From Brachyhypopomus gauderio (Eukaryota; Chordata; Actinopteri; Gymnotiformes; Hypopomidae): DNA of 64,000 nt. The notes under the pieces were generated by a model. The model was not told the DNA's origin. It did not search any database and worked only from the letters and a program-made list of their open reading frames with translations. This document shows, piece after piece, positions 1 to 11,785 of the stretch. A program made the position numbers and the translations under genes. The first letter of the stretch is position 1. Each line of letters opens with the position of its first letter. Location of the stretch: assembly GCF_052324685.1 (NCBI RefSeq), contig NC_135212.1, forward strand, positions 23,908,816-23,972,815, in the 5' to 3' direction.

Positions 1-1547
1 AATAGTGTAAAGATTTGTCCAACAGTATATGGTGAAGAATTTGCAATATACTGTAAAGTAACATGAAATTTACAAATTGATAGAAATTCATTTTCACATC
101 AGAAGAGATTCAATTACAATACAAGATTTTCTACATTTCAGATGGTCCTGAATGTTTATTAAATATATATGCCAATAAAGCAACATTTTCCAGCCATGCA
201 TGTGAATTTATTATATTGCTTGAAATGCTTGAAACTGAGGCTGTAGATGAGTTGTTGCTTGTGTGTGCGTGCATGTACGTGCATGTGTTCTTAAACAGAG
301 GCTAAAACTGGAGTGTTTTGGAAAGAGTCTTTTCTCATTAAAAACTGTCTGATGTGAGTGGTGTTTTTCTATTCTACTATTCTACTATTTACTATGCAAC
401 CAGCTTAAAGCCTGTGAGACCTCTGTTCTTACATTGATCTTTCACAACCTGGAGCTCAGTTTCCTGTTTGTGTCAGAGAGAGCCGCAGATATGCATCAGG
501 ACATGTTCCATTGATCTTACAGAGGGTTGGTTTCAGTGTTTCTAACATGTTTAACCCTCAAAAACTTCATTCAACTTTCTTAGCTACAAAATGTGATCTT
601 CTAATATTGTGGAATTAATGCACATTTATGCAATGAATATTCACATGGAATATTCTGACTATGCATTTGCATGTAATTTTGTCCACGAAAATGCACTATA
701 ACATTAAAAAAAATCCTGATTAAGCCCTTGTAATCATTCACAGCCATCCACATGTCCAAAACCAGCCCTTCCTTCACAGTGTGTGTGTAGATTGGCAACT
801 CGATTGCCACAGCATGGAAAAAGTTGTCAAAATAATCAAACCAAAAACAGGATGCAAAAAGGTGACTTCAACACCATGTGAACAACGGCAAGAACTTGCA
901 CACAGGTTTCACTGTGAGACGCTCTCTAATCTCAAGATTGGCCGTTTGCCTATGGGGTTCCAATCAATGCCGAGTTGTACCTGCGTCGTAAAAATGGCGG
1001 TACAGTCGAGCAGGACGGGAGAGCACCTTCTTTGTGGAGAGGCTACAGTGAGCCGTGTAAGTGTGGATATATTCTAATTAAGCTCAGGATTGAGGACAGG
1101 AAGTGCAGTCATGCTTTCAGGCTTGACCAATCAGAAAGCGGTTGGGCTGGTTTACATTTGTTTAATGATGGTCTGTCAGGTGATTTCTGCAGTAAATGTG
1201 AAGATGGACCGAGAATGATGTAAGGCTTTAGTGTACTGACAATCAGACATTTTCATCAGAAGGTATGTGACAAATTATATTATGACCTTTTAATGTTTGA
1301 GATGTAAAGTCAGTTATTCTACTGGTACAAAATATTGGTCTCCTGTCTTTATGCTCTGTATATTACATTTACTGAATATACTGCACTGTAAACTACAAGT
1401 AAACTTATCTAAAACTGTCCTTATCACTTACGTGCCAACTGGATGCTGTAACTTGCCGTCTATAATTTGACTATCCAGCAACAGACATTTGACAGGAGCA
1501 GCAGGGTGTTTTTGGTTCCTCTGTCCCTCTGTCCATGGCAGGGGACC
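1..1547. other. Upstream region of the synaptotagmin-like gene, no gene seen
   Basis: Only short unrelated reading frames occur here and none resembles a known family. The stretch probably holds the promoter and 5' untranslated part of the downstream + strand gene. No TATA box or CpG-rich core could be assigned with confidence. Confidence 0.5.
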
Positions 1548-4500
1548 ATGTTCCCTGCTCTGTTGAAGACCTCTTTCTGGGACATTCACATACCGCTCTC
1601 AAAGGAAGTTAAGTACAGTATTGTGGGTGTTTCTATCCTTCTCTTTCTTGTGGCCTTCTGCTTTCTGATATGGCAAATTCACCAATACTGCACACAGATG
1701 CCTGCTTCCAAGCACACTGGTATGTTTTAAGAACTTCACTGTTCATTTTTGTCTGCACTGTAAATACAGCAAAGATGTAACAATGTACTATTTGGGAAGA
1801 TAGGCGGGACAAACTAAGGGTTCGAAAAGTAACCATGACTACTAAAACCTGTGATTGTATGGACAAAGTGTACACGATAAATAATTATCAATATTAAAAT
1901 GTGAATAATACTCAGTTGCAGGTAATGGCTCACTATTAGACAGCCAGTCTGAAAAGAATGAAAACCTTCAAAGTAACTCTAAAACACTAGACTTCAAGGT
2001 GAGTCCTGTGGATCCTAGCACTCTTATCTTCTATCAAGGGATTAGGACTGTCCACACACACACACACACGCGCACACACACACACACACACACACTTTTA
2101 ATAGGAAAGTCAGACTAAAATATGTTGATGTTTATGTACTGACAATTCAAAGCTTTGGAGTTCTCACGTTGTATGCCTCTGGCTTGGAGTCCCTCACTCC
2201 AGCCTTAATTAAACAAAACGTCATGTTTGATTTGTAATTAAGTGTTTATAAAGAGCACTTATACTGTGTTTACCTTAATTTTTTTTAAATGTCTATAATA
2301 TTCACAGTGAGAATTATTAGTTATTATGATTACTCCTGCATTATTAGACGATAATTAACTACTCAGATTAAATTAAGAGACAGATGTCAGGCACTCGTGT
2401 TAAATAAGTCCTGAACAGCATTAACACACAAAGTGGAAGGGGACATATGCTAGAGCTCAGACGAACTGGCTCCATGTCCCTGCCTCAGCTGGAGCCGCGC
2501 CAGGACGAGAGTGTCCGGCTGAGCCGAGGCCTGTCACGCAGCCCTGAGTTGGCCAGCAGCACGGACAGCCTGGGCGAGACGGCCGAGGAGCGCGTGCAGG
2601 GCTGCCTCCGCTTCACGCTCCTCTACGACCACGTGCGGTCGCGTCTGCTCATCACCGTGCTGGAGGCGCAGGAACTGGGGGCTCGGGAGTTCAGCCGCGG
2701 CGCCGACCCGTTCGTCCGCGTGCGGCTGCTGTGGGCCTCGGAAGAGGACGAAGAGCAGTCGCTCGCGAGCGTGCTCCATGAGTGGCAGACGCGCCTGGTC
2801 AAGGACTCGTGCGACCCCGTGTTCGGAGACCAGTTCTCCTGCGCACTGGCGGAGGAGGACGTTCCCAGGGTCACGGTCCGGTTTGAGGTGAGGTTGAACA
2901 CAGTTCGAGTCTTAGACTGTTGCCAGTAGAGGCCTGCGATGCCAGGCTTGTTGACTTTTTCAGTTTTTCTGATTTTGTAGCATGATTGAGTTAAAATGAT
3001 CCTGGTAGAGTTTTAACACAAAGGGCTTTAATAGACATCCTCAAGCTCCTATTCACATTGCACTCTCATAGGCGATTTCACTTCAGTCAAATCATGCTGA
3101 TAATTTTTTGTTGCTGTTCATCCAGTCATGTTGCCATTTTAATTACTGCAAACTAAATGTTGTGTGCATTGTACATCATACAGCATAAACTATATTGAAC
3201 TATATCGATATATGAAGATCTATGTACTAAATTTGTTGTTCTATCAGGTCAGAGATTTTAATAAATACTCCAGACATGGCATTCTGGGAGAGGTCCGGGT
3301 ACCTCTGAACAGTGTAAACATTTCACATCCTTTGGAAATGCTAGAGGAACTACAACAAACAAAGAAAGTGAGTATATTTCCCCCTCAAAACAATAATTAA
3401 AGAGTTAAACCAAGGCCTGGTGATCTGGTTGTAAAGTCAACATCTTGAACAAACTGCTTGTGCAAAGGAGAGTAAACTATAACATAAAGCCTTTTACAAC
3501 AAATGCGAAATATTCCAAGGGCAGATGCCTAGTACCATTTCACTTTCAGGACATTGTTGGAGAAGTCCTGCTTTCTCTGAAATACATGCCCACATCTCAG
3601 AGACTGGAACTGGGACTCCTGAGGGTCAGAGTACTTTTCCCGCCCAGTAAGACACAGAGAGGTAAACTATGTCTTCTATGTCTAAAATATTTCACATTTG
3701 TTGTGATCATCCTGTGTCTTACAAATGACAAGTTTGTGAAGATGCATTTATTGCACTTAAATGTAAATTCATGGATACATGTTACATTTAAGAAAATATA
3801 GATTATCCACAAGGTGGTGCTGTTTCCCAAAGCATATCGTTTAGTAGCGGATGAACAGTCCTAAATCGCTGAACATTTAGCAACTGCTAATATTACACAC
3901 GCTGTAGCAGTGTTCCAAGAAAAATACAGCCACCTCACAGGAATTCCGCTCCATTCTTTCAACAATGTTTACCCACTGTTGCTAATAGGCTCTGATTTTG
4001 CACACATAATTATCCCTGTGGAGCCAGTGCAACTGGGCCCACTCTGGGGGTCCCACAGCTGTATGAACAAGGCTTGGGTGGAACATTACCAGGATCAACA
4101 AAGCTTATTCAACATCACCTGTCACTTCAAAAATGTCTCTTCACATCTCTTACATCACCCTAAACTGAATTTAGCATAAATAGATTGTGATTGTTCATTC
4201 TATACACAACCAAGAGGCCATCAACATACTCCAGACTAGAACTGTGACAGAAGAGGTTGATGGTGTCCTCCGGTATGCAACCCCTCTTCTACATTAGAAG
4301 CCCACACATGAGCTAAAGTCTCCACAGGACTCCCTAAGGGCAACAGAGAAGCAGGTGACTCAGAAGGGCAAGCTGAGAAAAGTTTTTAACTGCATGTTTC
4401 AGTGTCAGGCAAATCATTTGAGCAAATGCCTTTTGACCTGTCCTATTTTGGGGGCAACTCTTCTAGGTGTTGAGATTTCAAGGCCACACAGTAGCAATTG

Positions 4501-6412
4501 CTAGTGACATCAAAAGAATGCTCCGTGGGGTCAGACCGCTTCCAGAAGACTGCCCGCTGCTCGGGTTCTATTGGAGGGACTCGGGTCGTGAAGCTCTGGT
4601 CAGAATCTACCAATGGAATGTTCTTCCTTTCAGCACAACGTAGTCCCTGCTGTGTGACCTTTGCGCTACAGAAACATGTCTTAGATAATAGCAAGGAAGG
4701 AGAGGATGTGTGTACAGCAATGGAACAACATTATGTGGGCAATTGATAGCAAAGTTTTCCCACAAGAAAAGATGCAAAGGCTCTAGCTGGCAAACTCCAA
4801 GGCAATAGGAGGATTCCCACTACATCATTGAGGTAGCAATATCCACAGTGTAATAAGCCATTATCCTGCAGCACAGAAAGACGTAAATACAGAACTCTGG
4901 CAATCAGATTGAACTGGTATTATTAAGACAATACTATAACTCCTAAGTGTCACCTATTAGAGCCTCAGACACCCATTATGCTGAGTATCTATCATGCCTT
5001 TATGGCCCAGTATAATCCACTGGGATATATTGTCCCCTTCAATACAATAGCTAAGATTCTGTTCAAAACGTTCTGGGAGAAATTGGGATGATCCTCATTC
5101 AACTTCCAGCCATCTTCAAGCATGATACACATGGGAGGACGAAGTGACGCACATGGTGAAACTCTCGCTGCTGAGACCTTCCCCTTACACTGGACGTGCC
5201 CACATGTCACCATGCTCCTGAACAGCCTTACGGATCACTAAGTTACTGCCACTTCATCACTTTAGAATGCATCAGAGCAAATTCAAGTAGCTTTTTGGTG
5301 GCTCGTGTGATGGATGGTCATGTGATGGATGTAAATTCACCTTTCAATTTCCATCTTTGAACAAAAGTTCCTGGTAGAAACGTGGAAATTAACATGCTCT
5401 TTAGGGATTAGATATTTGTGTGTGTCCCATGAACAAGCAGGTAGAGTTCACACAGTTTAAGGTCTTACCAGGAGTCTTGCTAATTCCAAGTTTGTGAAGA
5501 GGTGCAGGCAAAAACCTTTCTATAAATTCTTTATTTAAGAATCTATATACATGTTACCTACACCATGCTTAAATTTCAGTTAGTGGAGTTTATGTGGGTG
5601 CAGCATGTCACATTTAAGTGAATACAGATTAGCCACAAGGTGGTGCTATTTCTAAATGTAATCATTATTTTGAAACATTTACACAGCACTGTACAGTATA
5701 CTGTCACGCCAACTTACAAAACATCAGAACAGCCAAATATCTTAATCTTAATCTTAATAACATGTCTAATGTTTGGGCATATATTTTGACAATACTCATT
5801 GTGTTTTCTTACATGGTAGATTGCATGCTACTTTGGTATTTATTAATTTATTTCAATTTGGATGACCTACAGTTTTCACAGTCCTAACCAGTAGCCTCAC
5901 TAAAATTGTTTTAGGAAATATGTTGTAAAAACAAATGGAAGCATTAAATTGTTAAAAGTGATTTAAAAAGCTTTTAAGACTGAAAAGTATATATTGGTCA
6001 GGTATGTCCAAACTTTTTCAAAATGTTTACCAGAGCACAATCAAATGTCGACAAGCTTGGTTATTTCAAGTGGCACTAAAGCTCAATGATCTTTCTGTTA
6101 CCAGCACTCTATGCCAGGGTTGGTGTTCTGTGTAACCAGTGTAAAATTCGACACCAGAGAACCTCAGAGAAGAGACACTGTGACGTGACGGTGTTTAATG
6201 AGGTCCTGATCTTTGTGCTACCTGACACTCAGATAAGGGAGTGCACCATCAAAGTCTCTGTCTATGAACTACGCCCAGGCAAGAAGTCCTGCAAGCGCCT
6301 GATTGGTAGGGCCAGCGTTGGGAAGGAGAAGACCACAGAGGATGAGCACTGGAAGTTGATGATGCAGTCACTTCGGCAGCCAATTGCAAAATGGCACTTG
6401 CTCTACCTCTGA
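1548..6412 (+). CDS. Synaptotagmin-like protein, tandem C2 domains, degenerate Ca2+ sites
   Basis: Six coding exons: 1548-1719, 1922-1998, about 2456-2887, 3248-3367, 3550-3661 and 6105-6412, giving about 406 aa in one continuous frame. The protein has a short N-terminus, a membrane segment at about residues 23-42, a linker, C2A (exons 3-4) and C2B (exons 5-6), and ends in the family-type HW...PIAKWH signature, so a vesicle or membrane trafficking role is inferred. Compared with synaptotagmin-1, C2A keeps the Asp of the DPF loop and the Asp of RDFNKYSRHG. The other acidic positions are Glu, Asn and Gly. In C2B the SDPY loop is replaced by ALYARV, so calcium binding by C2B is unlikely. The exon 3 acceptor at 2455 has a poor pyrimidine tract; it was chosen because it keeps frame. 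An in-frame upstream ATG lies at 1467; 1548 was preferred for its ACCATG context and short lumenal end. The subfamily (SYT8-like or another atypical member) is unresolved. Confidence 0.8.
2053..2095. repeat. (CA)n microsatellite
   Basis: Dinucleotide CA tract with a small CG interruption in the second intron of the synaptotagmin-like gene. Confidence 0.95.
3779..3826 (+). repeat. Short direct repeat, left copy, beside BEL/Pao fossil
   Basis: This stretch of about 48 bases, containing CCACAAGGTGGTGCT, recurs at 5605-5653 in the same orientation with few differences. The two copies bracket the BEL/Pao remains. They may be relics of element ends or an older dispersed repeat that flanked the insertion. 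Confidence 0.55.
3850..5480 (+). mobile_element. BEL/Pao LTR retrotransposon fossil (pol remains)
   Basis: Parts recognisable on the + strand are an A17-type aspartic protease region (key string LLIGSDFAHIIIPVEPVQLG) at about 3.93-4.06 kb, followed by the stretch leading into reverse transcriptase (YATPLL near 4.28 kb) and an RT part near 4.6-4.7 kb with SPCCVTFALQKHVLD. These strings are characteristic of the BEL/Pao superfamily. The copy is broken, with many breaks, and is clearly old. It lies in the last intron of the synaptotagmin-like gene in the same orientation, and no intact LTR could be delimited. Confidence 0.8.
5605..5653 (+). repeat. Short direct repeat, right copy, beside BEL/Pao fossil
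   Basis: Partner of 3779-3826, sharing CATTTAAG, then GATTA, then CCACAAGGTGGTGCT. Its position on the far side of the BEL/Pao remains suggests it marks the old element boundary, but this is inference. Confidence 0.55.
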
Positions 6413-6474
6413 AATTCCTTCAGAAGTCTAAAGAGGACTTGTAGTTGGACAATAACAGACAATACTCAATGTGC

Positions 6475-6480
6475 AATAAA
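6475..6480 (+). terminator. Polyadenylation signal of the synaptotagmin-like gene
   Basis: AATAAA lies 63 bases after the TGA stop at 6412, which implies a very short 3' UTR. Confidence 0.7.
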
Positions 6481-8984
6481 GGGCGTTAATTGATATTTAT
6501 CACAATTTTTATTTATGTTTTGCAAGCAGGCTCTCTGTTTATTCACACATTTCTTTGAACATTTAATACAGGTGTAGTGACTTTCCAACAAAAAGATAGA
6601 AGCAGGGATGGTACAAAACTATAGGGGAAAAGTAATTAATTTCCCAGTGTTTTGGATGCAGAGACCATTAACCATTAAAGCCTGCTTTATTTGTTCATCA
6701 CGTCTCATGCTGCATTAGAGATATCATTGGCGCAAGTTTGGTCTGTTTTTGTGGTTCAGTTGGTCTTAATCAGACTGCAGGTGAATACAGCCTGATACCA
6801 AAAGCTTGACACATTCCAGAAATTATCAAGGCTCACCAGATGTGGCCACTGTGCTCAAGGTCGCTCCCACGCGCCCACACGCCCACGTCTTCCCCATGTC
6901 TCCCCCACGAGGTGTTGCCATGTGGCAACTCCACTGTTTCGTGTACTCTGTGTAACAGCATGATAATTACAGGGCCGCTGAATTCGGAAACATTATCGCA
7001 GCTCCTGCTCTCGTTAAAGCATTCATTGAATAAACAGTGTTTTGTGAATTGTATGTCTAGGTTTAGGCTAATATCTAATATGTGTCTTCCCATTTCATCT
7101 ATTGCTGTTCTTAAATCATGCAGGTTACTTCAAAAAAGTTATCTCACGGCCACTGCTCTGAACTAATTTATTTTACTGGAGTCTTCAGTGGAAAGATTTC
7201 AGTAGACAAGCAGCTATGAAATGTACTCCATATCTAGAAATCTTTTGTATCATAAGATTTCAACATGTCATGTTAACAAACCACAAGCTTTGCTCCATTG
7301 TCAGTTTCTGAGCTTCTGAAGGAATAGCGTAGTGATGACTCAGTGTGTGAGGCTGATCTCTCATCAGTTCTTCAGTCAGGGAATACTGTGCCCATGACCA
7401 GGTAGTGTGTCAAGAACCCATCCAATTATACTGTATTAATGCTGTGATGTATTAATTTACATCAGAATGTATGAAGGAATCAATGAATATGTAAAAGAGC
7501 TGTCAGACAGGTATATAGGCCTACTGTGAAAGTTTACTGTAAAGTACAAACAAGTTTTAAGTTTACAGTTCAGCTGTAGTTTCTTCATAGTCCTACTTCA
7601 GGTTACACTAGTTCTACAGCTTAACTGTTAAACTTCACAGTAAACCCAGTCATTCAAGTTTAGATTCATAGAAATTGCACAGTGGAAGCCTGAGGTGGTC
7701 GTATTACCACAAAAGATTACAGAACATTTCATGGTCGAACTGTGAAACATTAAAACTGTCAAGTAATTCCTAGTTTTACAATGAAATTTCACAGTACATG
7801 CTTTCCTGCTGTCTTACATCCTTCATAAGAAGTTCTGGTGTTCTGTCGAGCTGTGCTACCGATAATATGTGTAATGTTATAATATATGTGTAATAATGTG
7901 TGCTACTTAGTAGCTACATGTCTACTTTTTCTTCATGTTCAAAAGATAAAATCATGATGTTATAATAAAATAATTCTCTTCTGGGAGCATAATTTAATAT
8001 GGGATATTAGTCTATTGACATGCTAATCCTGAAATCAAGATTTTGCAATAAATTATAAAAACATTTTTATATACTCTTACTTTTATTAAAATGAAGTTAT
8101 AATACTGTGAGAGCCAGGCTGTGCCTCTATGGGACATAACACAACTGCAAATGCAAAGATAGCATTTATTGACAGAGTGGCACAAATCTGCTATTGATTC
8201 TCATTACGGTAGCATTTTTAGGCTGTCAGAACATTTACAACTGTACATGCTTATGCAATCTGCAAAATAAGGAACCAGAAAAAAGCTTTTATCTGGATCC
8301 ATCAGCATTTGGCCAGAGGCACCACTTGGCTCTAGGGGAAGGTGAGCAAATGTTTGGGCCCCAGGCTGGAGGGAACCCCTCCCCGCCCACGAGCACTGAC
8401 AGACTTAAAACTACAGCAGGGTGCAAATGTGCAAAGTTTGCAATGATAGTTTGAGACCTGAACTCCCTAAGGGTGCCCATGAATTCTTGCCATGGTCCCC
8501 AACAGACTCTGAAATTCCCAGCGGCTATAGCTCTGCCTGTGCCTAGGGGAAAAACAGGAGTCAGGATTTCTGTTAAGTTTCGGTCACAGTTTTTTGTATA
8601 GACATGTTGAACAGTACATTAAAACAAATTTACCTGTCATTTGTTGATGAACGTTTAATGCAAACAGTTGAACCAGGAGGACTGAATTTGGTCTGGCTTC
8701 TTCCATCGGTAAAAAATAAAATAACTGTATAAAGTTTATACAGTTATTTTATTTCTTTTTAGTTTATACTATAAACTGCTTCTGCAATAGGGGTTTGTTT
8801 GTGTAAGCGTTAGACACACGTGTTTTTTGCATTATCAACTAAACATGAATATAATAATAATAGTTTTTGACGATTCTACAATTAAAAAAGGTCTGACATC
8901 TCTATTAAAATGACCAGTGAAGCATTACTAAAATACCTAAGATCTGTCTCTCTTCTATACCTGTACCTGACTTGATACAGTATA
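6481..8984. other. Intergenic region, no gene seen
   Basis: Short frames only. Around 7.53-7.80 kb several phrases such as AACTTCACAGTAAAC and GAAAGTTTACTGTAAAG recur in both orientations, suggesting an unclassified decayed inverted-repeat element. The perfect-arm palindrome at 8714-8754 is listed separately. Confidence 0.5.
8714..8754. repeat. 41-bp near-perfect palindrome
   Basis: Two 20-base arms (AAATAAAATAACTGTATAAA and its exact reverse complement) are separated by a single G at 8734. The arms are AT-rich with an ACTGTAT core. It may be a tiny palindromic element, a fused pair of transposon ends or a cruciform-prone site; no coding role. Confidence 0.9.
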
Positions 8985-9637
8985 ACATTCGCAGGAGAAA
9001 GAGAGATCAAATTACACCTGCAAGCCACTCACTGCACTGGTTATCTGTCAGCTTTAGAATAGATTTTAAGGTTCTAGTCATGGTTTTTAAATGTCTTCAT
9101 GGTCTTGCTCCTCTTTACCTCAGTGAAATGATGGTTAGATATGTTCCAGTCAGGTCTCTCAGGTCTTCAAACAGTAATCTACTGGTGATTCCTAAAAGCC
9201 AATTAAAGGTTGGCGAGGGGGCTTTTAGCCATTATGGTCCAAAGCTCTGGAATTCTCTTTTTGAAGAGCTCAGAGGCATTTCATTCTCTGAGCTTTTTAA
9301 AAAGAGTCTCAAAACCTTCCTTTTTAGATCTGCTTTTAGCTTTTAGTTTTAGATAAGCAACCCTAAATCTGTTCCATCTTATTTACTTTATTTACTTAGG
9401 CATTTCATCCCTTCACAGCTTATAATTTGTATTCACTTTATTACATTATTTTATTGTGTTGTTTCCTTTTTTTATCTTTAATTTCTTAATATTTTCCTTG
9501 TCTTTTTATCTTTGCCTCCTTTTAATGTTTCTTTTTAAAATTTATTCTGTAAAGCACTTTGAGTTGCATGTATGTATGAAAGGTGCTATACAAATAAAGT
9601 TTATTATTATTATTATTACTATTATTATTATTATTAT
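8985..9637 (+). mobile_element. L2-like LINE, 5'-truncated, RT C-terminal end plus 3' tail
   Basis: An open stretch of about 120 codons (ending near 9346) encodes the typical fish L2/CR1-group C-terminal tail of reverse transcriptase, with LHWL, FKCLHGLAPLYLSE, LRSSNSNLLVIP, GPKLWNSL and a final LKTFLFRSAF. It is followed by an untranslated tail with AAAGCACTTTGAGT, then GCTATACAAATAAAGT, and a (TTA)n run. The missing 5' part is normal for this target-primed retroposon class. The long intact frame suggests moderate age. Confidence 0.85.
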
Positions 9638-10100
9638 TCAGTTTATGAGTGGATAACACTAGGAAGGGCCTAAACAAATCTCACTTAGAGTGGTTACTCT
9701 TTCTGTGCATGCATCATTTACTTTAGTGTGCTGCAGAGAATATAAATTGCTTCATTTTTTGCTGCTGAGTGAGGAGAGACAGAGTGGCTAGAGCCGGTCT
9801 AAGCCTGAATAATCAGTCTGGAAGCAGTTCAGGCTGCTGTTTCAGAAACACTGACTATGCAACGTTGGCCCAGCAGACTGCCTTATGTAACATTATAGGC
9901 CCAACCTTTGAAATGGCATAGGCCAGGCCATCAGTCACAGTCTTTAAAAGTCTTTGAAAAACAAAAGAATACCCTGGACTTATTAAAAGACGTGTTCTCC
10001 CTGTCTTGCTCTCCTTGTCTTGTCAGCATGGACTGGGAAACCATGGCTTGGAGGAGAAGATGTTCAGGTCCTTCTCTGCTTCCTGACCACCATTATCCAT

Positions 10101-11370
10101 ACACATATACATAAGTATTCACAGCCTTTGCCATGACTCTCTAAATTGAACTCAGGTACACCCTGTTTCCACTGATCATCCTTCAGTTGTTTTCACATCT
10201 TGATTTGAGTCAACATGTGGTAAATACAGTTGATTGCACATAATTTGAAAGGTACACACCTATCTATATAAGATCCCATAGCTGAAAGTACATGTCAGAG
10301 CCATGAAGTCCAAGGAATTGCCTAAAGACCTCCGAAATACAATTGTAATAAAGCACAGATCTTGGGAAGGGTACAGAAAATGTTCTGCAGCATTGTAGGT
10401 CCCAATGAGCACAGTGGTCTCCATCATCTGTAAATGTAAGAAGTTTGTAACCGCCAGGACTCTTCCTAGAGCTGGCCAGTCTGAGTGATCAGGGTAGAAG
10501 GGCTTTAGTCTGGGAGTTGACTATGAACCCAAGGGACACCCTGACAGAGCTTCAACATTGCTCTGTGGAGAGAGGAGAACCTTCCAGAAAGACAGCCATT
10601 TCTGTAGCACTCCACCAATCAGGCCTGTTTGGCAGAGTGGACAGATGGAAGCTACTCCTCAGGCACAAGACAGCTCACTTGCAGTTTGCTAAAAGGCACC
10701 AAAAGGACTCTCAGACCATGATAAACAAATTTCTCTGGTCTGATGAAACAAACATTGAACTCTTTGGCCTGAAGTGTCATGTCTGGAGGACACCAGGCAC
10801 AACTCATCACCTGGCCAATACTATCCATACAGTGGTGCATGGTGGTGGCAGCAACATGCTGTGAGGTTGTTTATCGGCAGGAGAAACTGGGAGAAATGTC
10901 ACGGTTGGGGGAAAGATGAATGCAGCAATGTACAGAGTCATCCTTGAAGAAAACCTGCTCCAGAGCACTTTCTACCTTAGGCTGGGGTGAAGGGTCATCC
11001 AACAGGACAGAGACCCTAAGCACACAGCCAAGATGACAAAGGAGTGGCTTCGGCACAACTCTGTGAATGTTCTTGAGTGGTCCAGCCAGAGACCAGATTT
11101 GAACCTGGGTGAACTCTGGAGAGCTCTGAAAATGGCTGTGCACTGACTCTCCCTGTCCAACCTGATGAAGTCTGAAAAGTTTCGCAAGGAAGAATCTGAG
11201 AAACTGCCAAAAGAAGGTGTGCCAAACTTGTAGTATCATACTCAAAAAGACTCGAGGCTGTAACCGCTGCCAAAGTTGCTTCAACAAAGTATTGAGCAGA
11301 GGCTGTGAATACTTATATACATGTGATATCTTGTTTTTTAATTGTAATAAATTAGCAAAAAAATCAAACT
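10101..11370 (+). mobile_element. Tc1/mariner transposon, decayed transposase
   Basis: Inverted repeats AAGTATTCACAGCC (near 10113) and its complement GGCTGTGAATACTT (near 11301) bound a Tc1-like body. The longest surviving frame (10517-10864) encodes transposase strings TAHLQFAKRH, FLWSDETNIELFG and a THHLANTIHTVVHGGGSNML-like end, including the first Asp of the DDE triad within WSDET. A start-like region (MKSKELPKDLRNTIV) occurs near 10303. Stops and frameshifts between these parts show that the transposase is dead. The right outer terminal sequence continues to about 11370 but the left one seems to lack its outer ~50 bases. Confidence 0.9.
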
Positions 11371-11686
11371 TCATTCAATCAAGAACCAGCCGGTTTTGAG
11401 ACAGCTTTTCCCCCCAGGCCATCAGATTGCTGAACAGCACACAGTTGGACTTCAACTCCATATTCAACTCCAAGTCACTTATTTAATATATATGGTGCTA
11501 GCATGTTCAAATTTCACATTGTACATATTTCATATTTATATACTGTGTTTTAGTTTGTATTTATTTTATTCTTAAAAGTTATGCGTGTTTGCACATATGA
11601 GGGACTACACACCCAAGCTTTTCACTCTCCATTCTCACCACAAAATGTTGAAAAAGTGAAGTGGTGTGAATAACTGCCAGATGCAC

Positions 11687-11784
<98 letters not shown>
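11687..11784. repeat. (TA)n(TG)n compound microsatellite
   Basis: A short TA run passes into about 40 uninterrupted TG units, a potential Z-DNA former. Confidence 0.98.

Positions 11785-11785
<1 letters not shown>

Noticed and set aside
781-1223. Overlapping + strand frames upstream of the synaptotagmin-like gene
   Set aside because: No motif, no splice support and unremarkable composition.
2534-2901. Minus-strand frames in the GC-rich C2A exon
   Set aside because: They are shadows of the + strand synaptotagmin exon, with no family resemblance.
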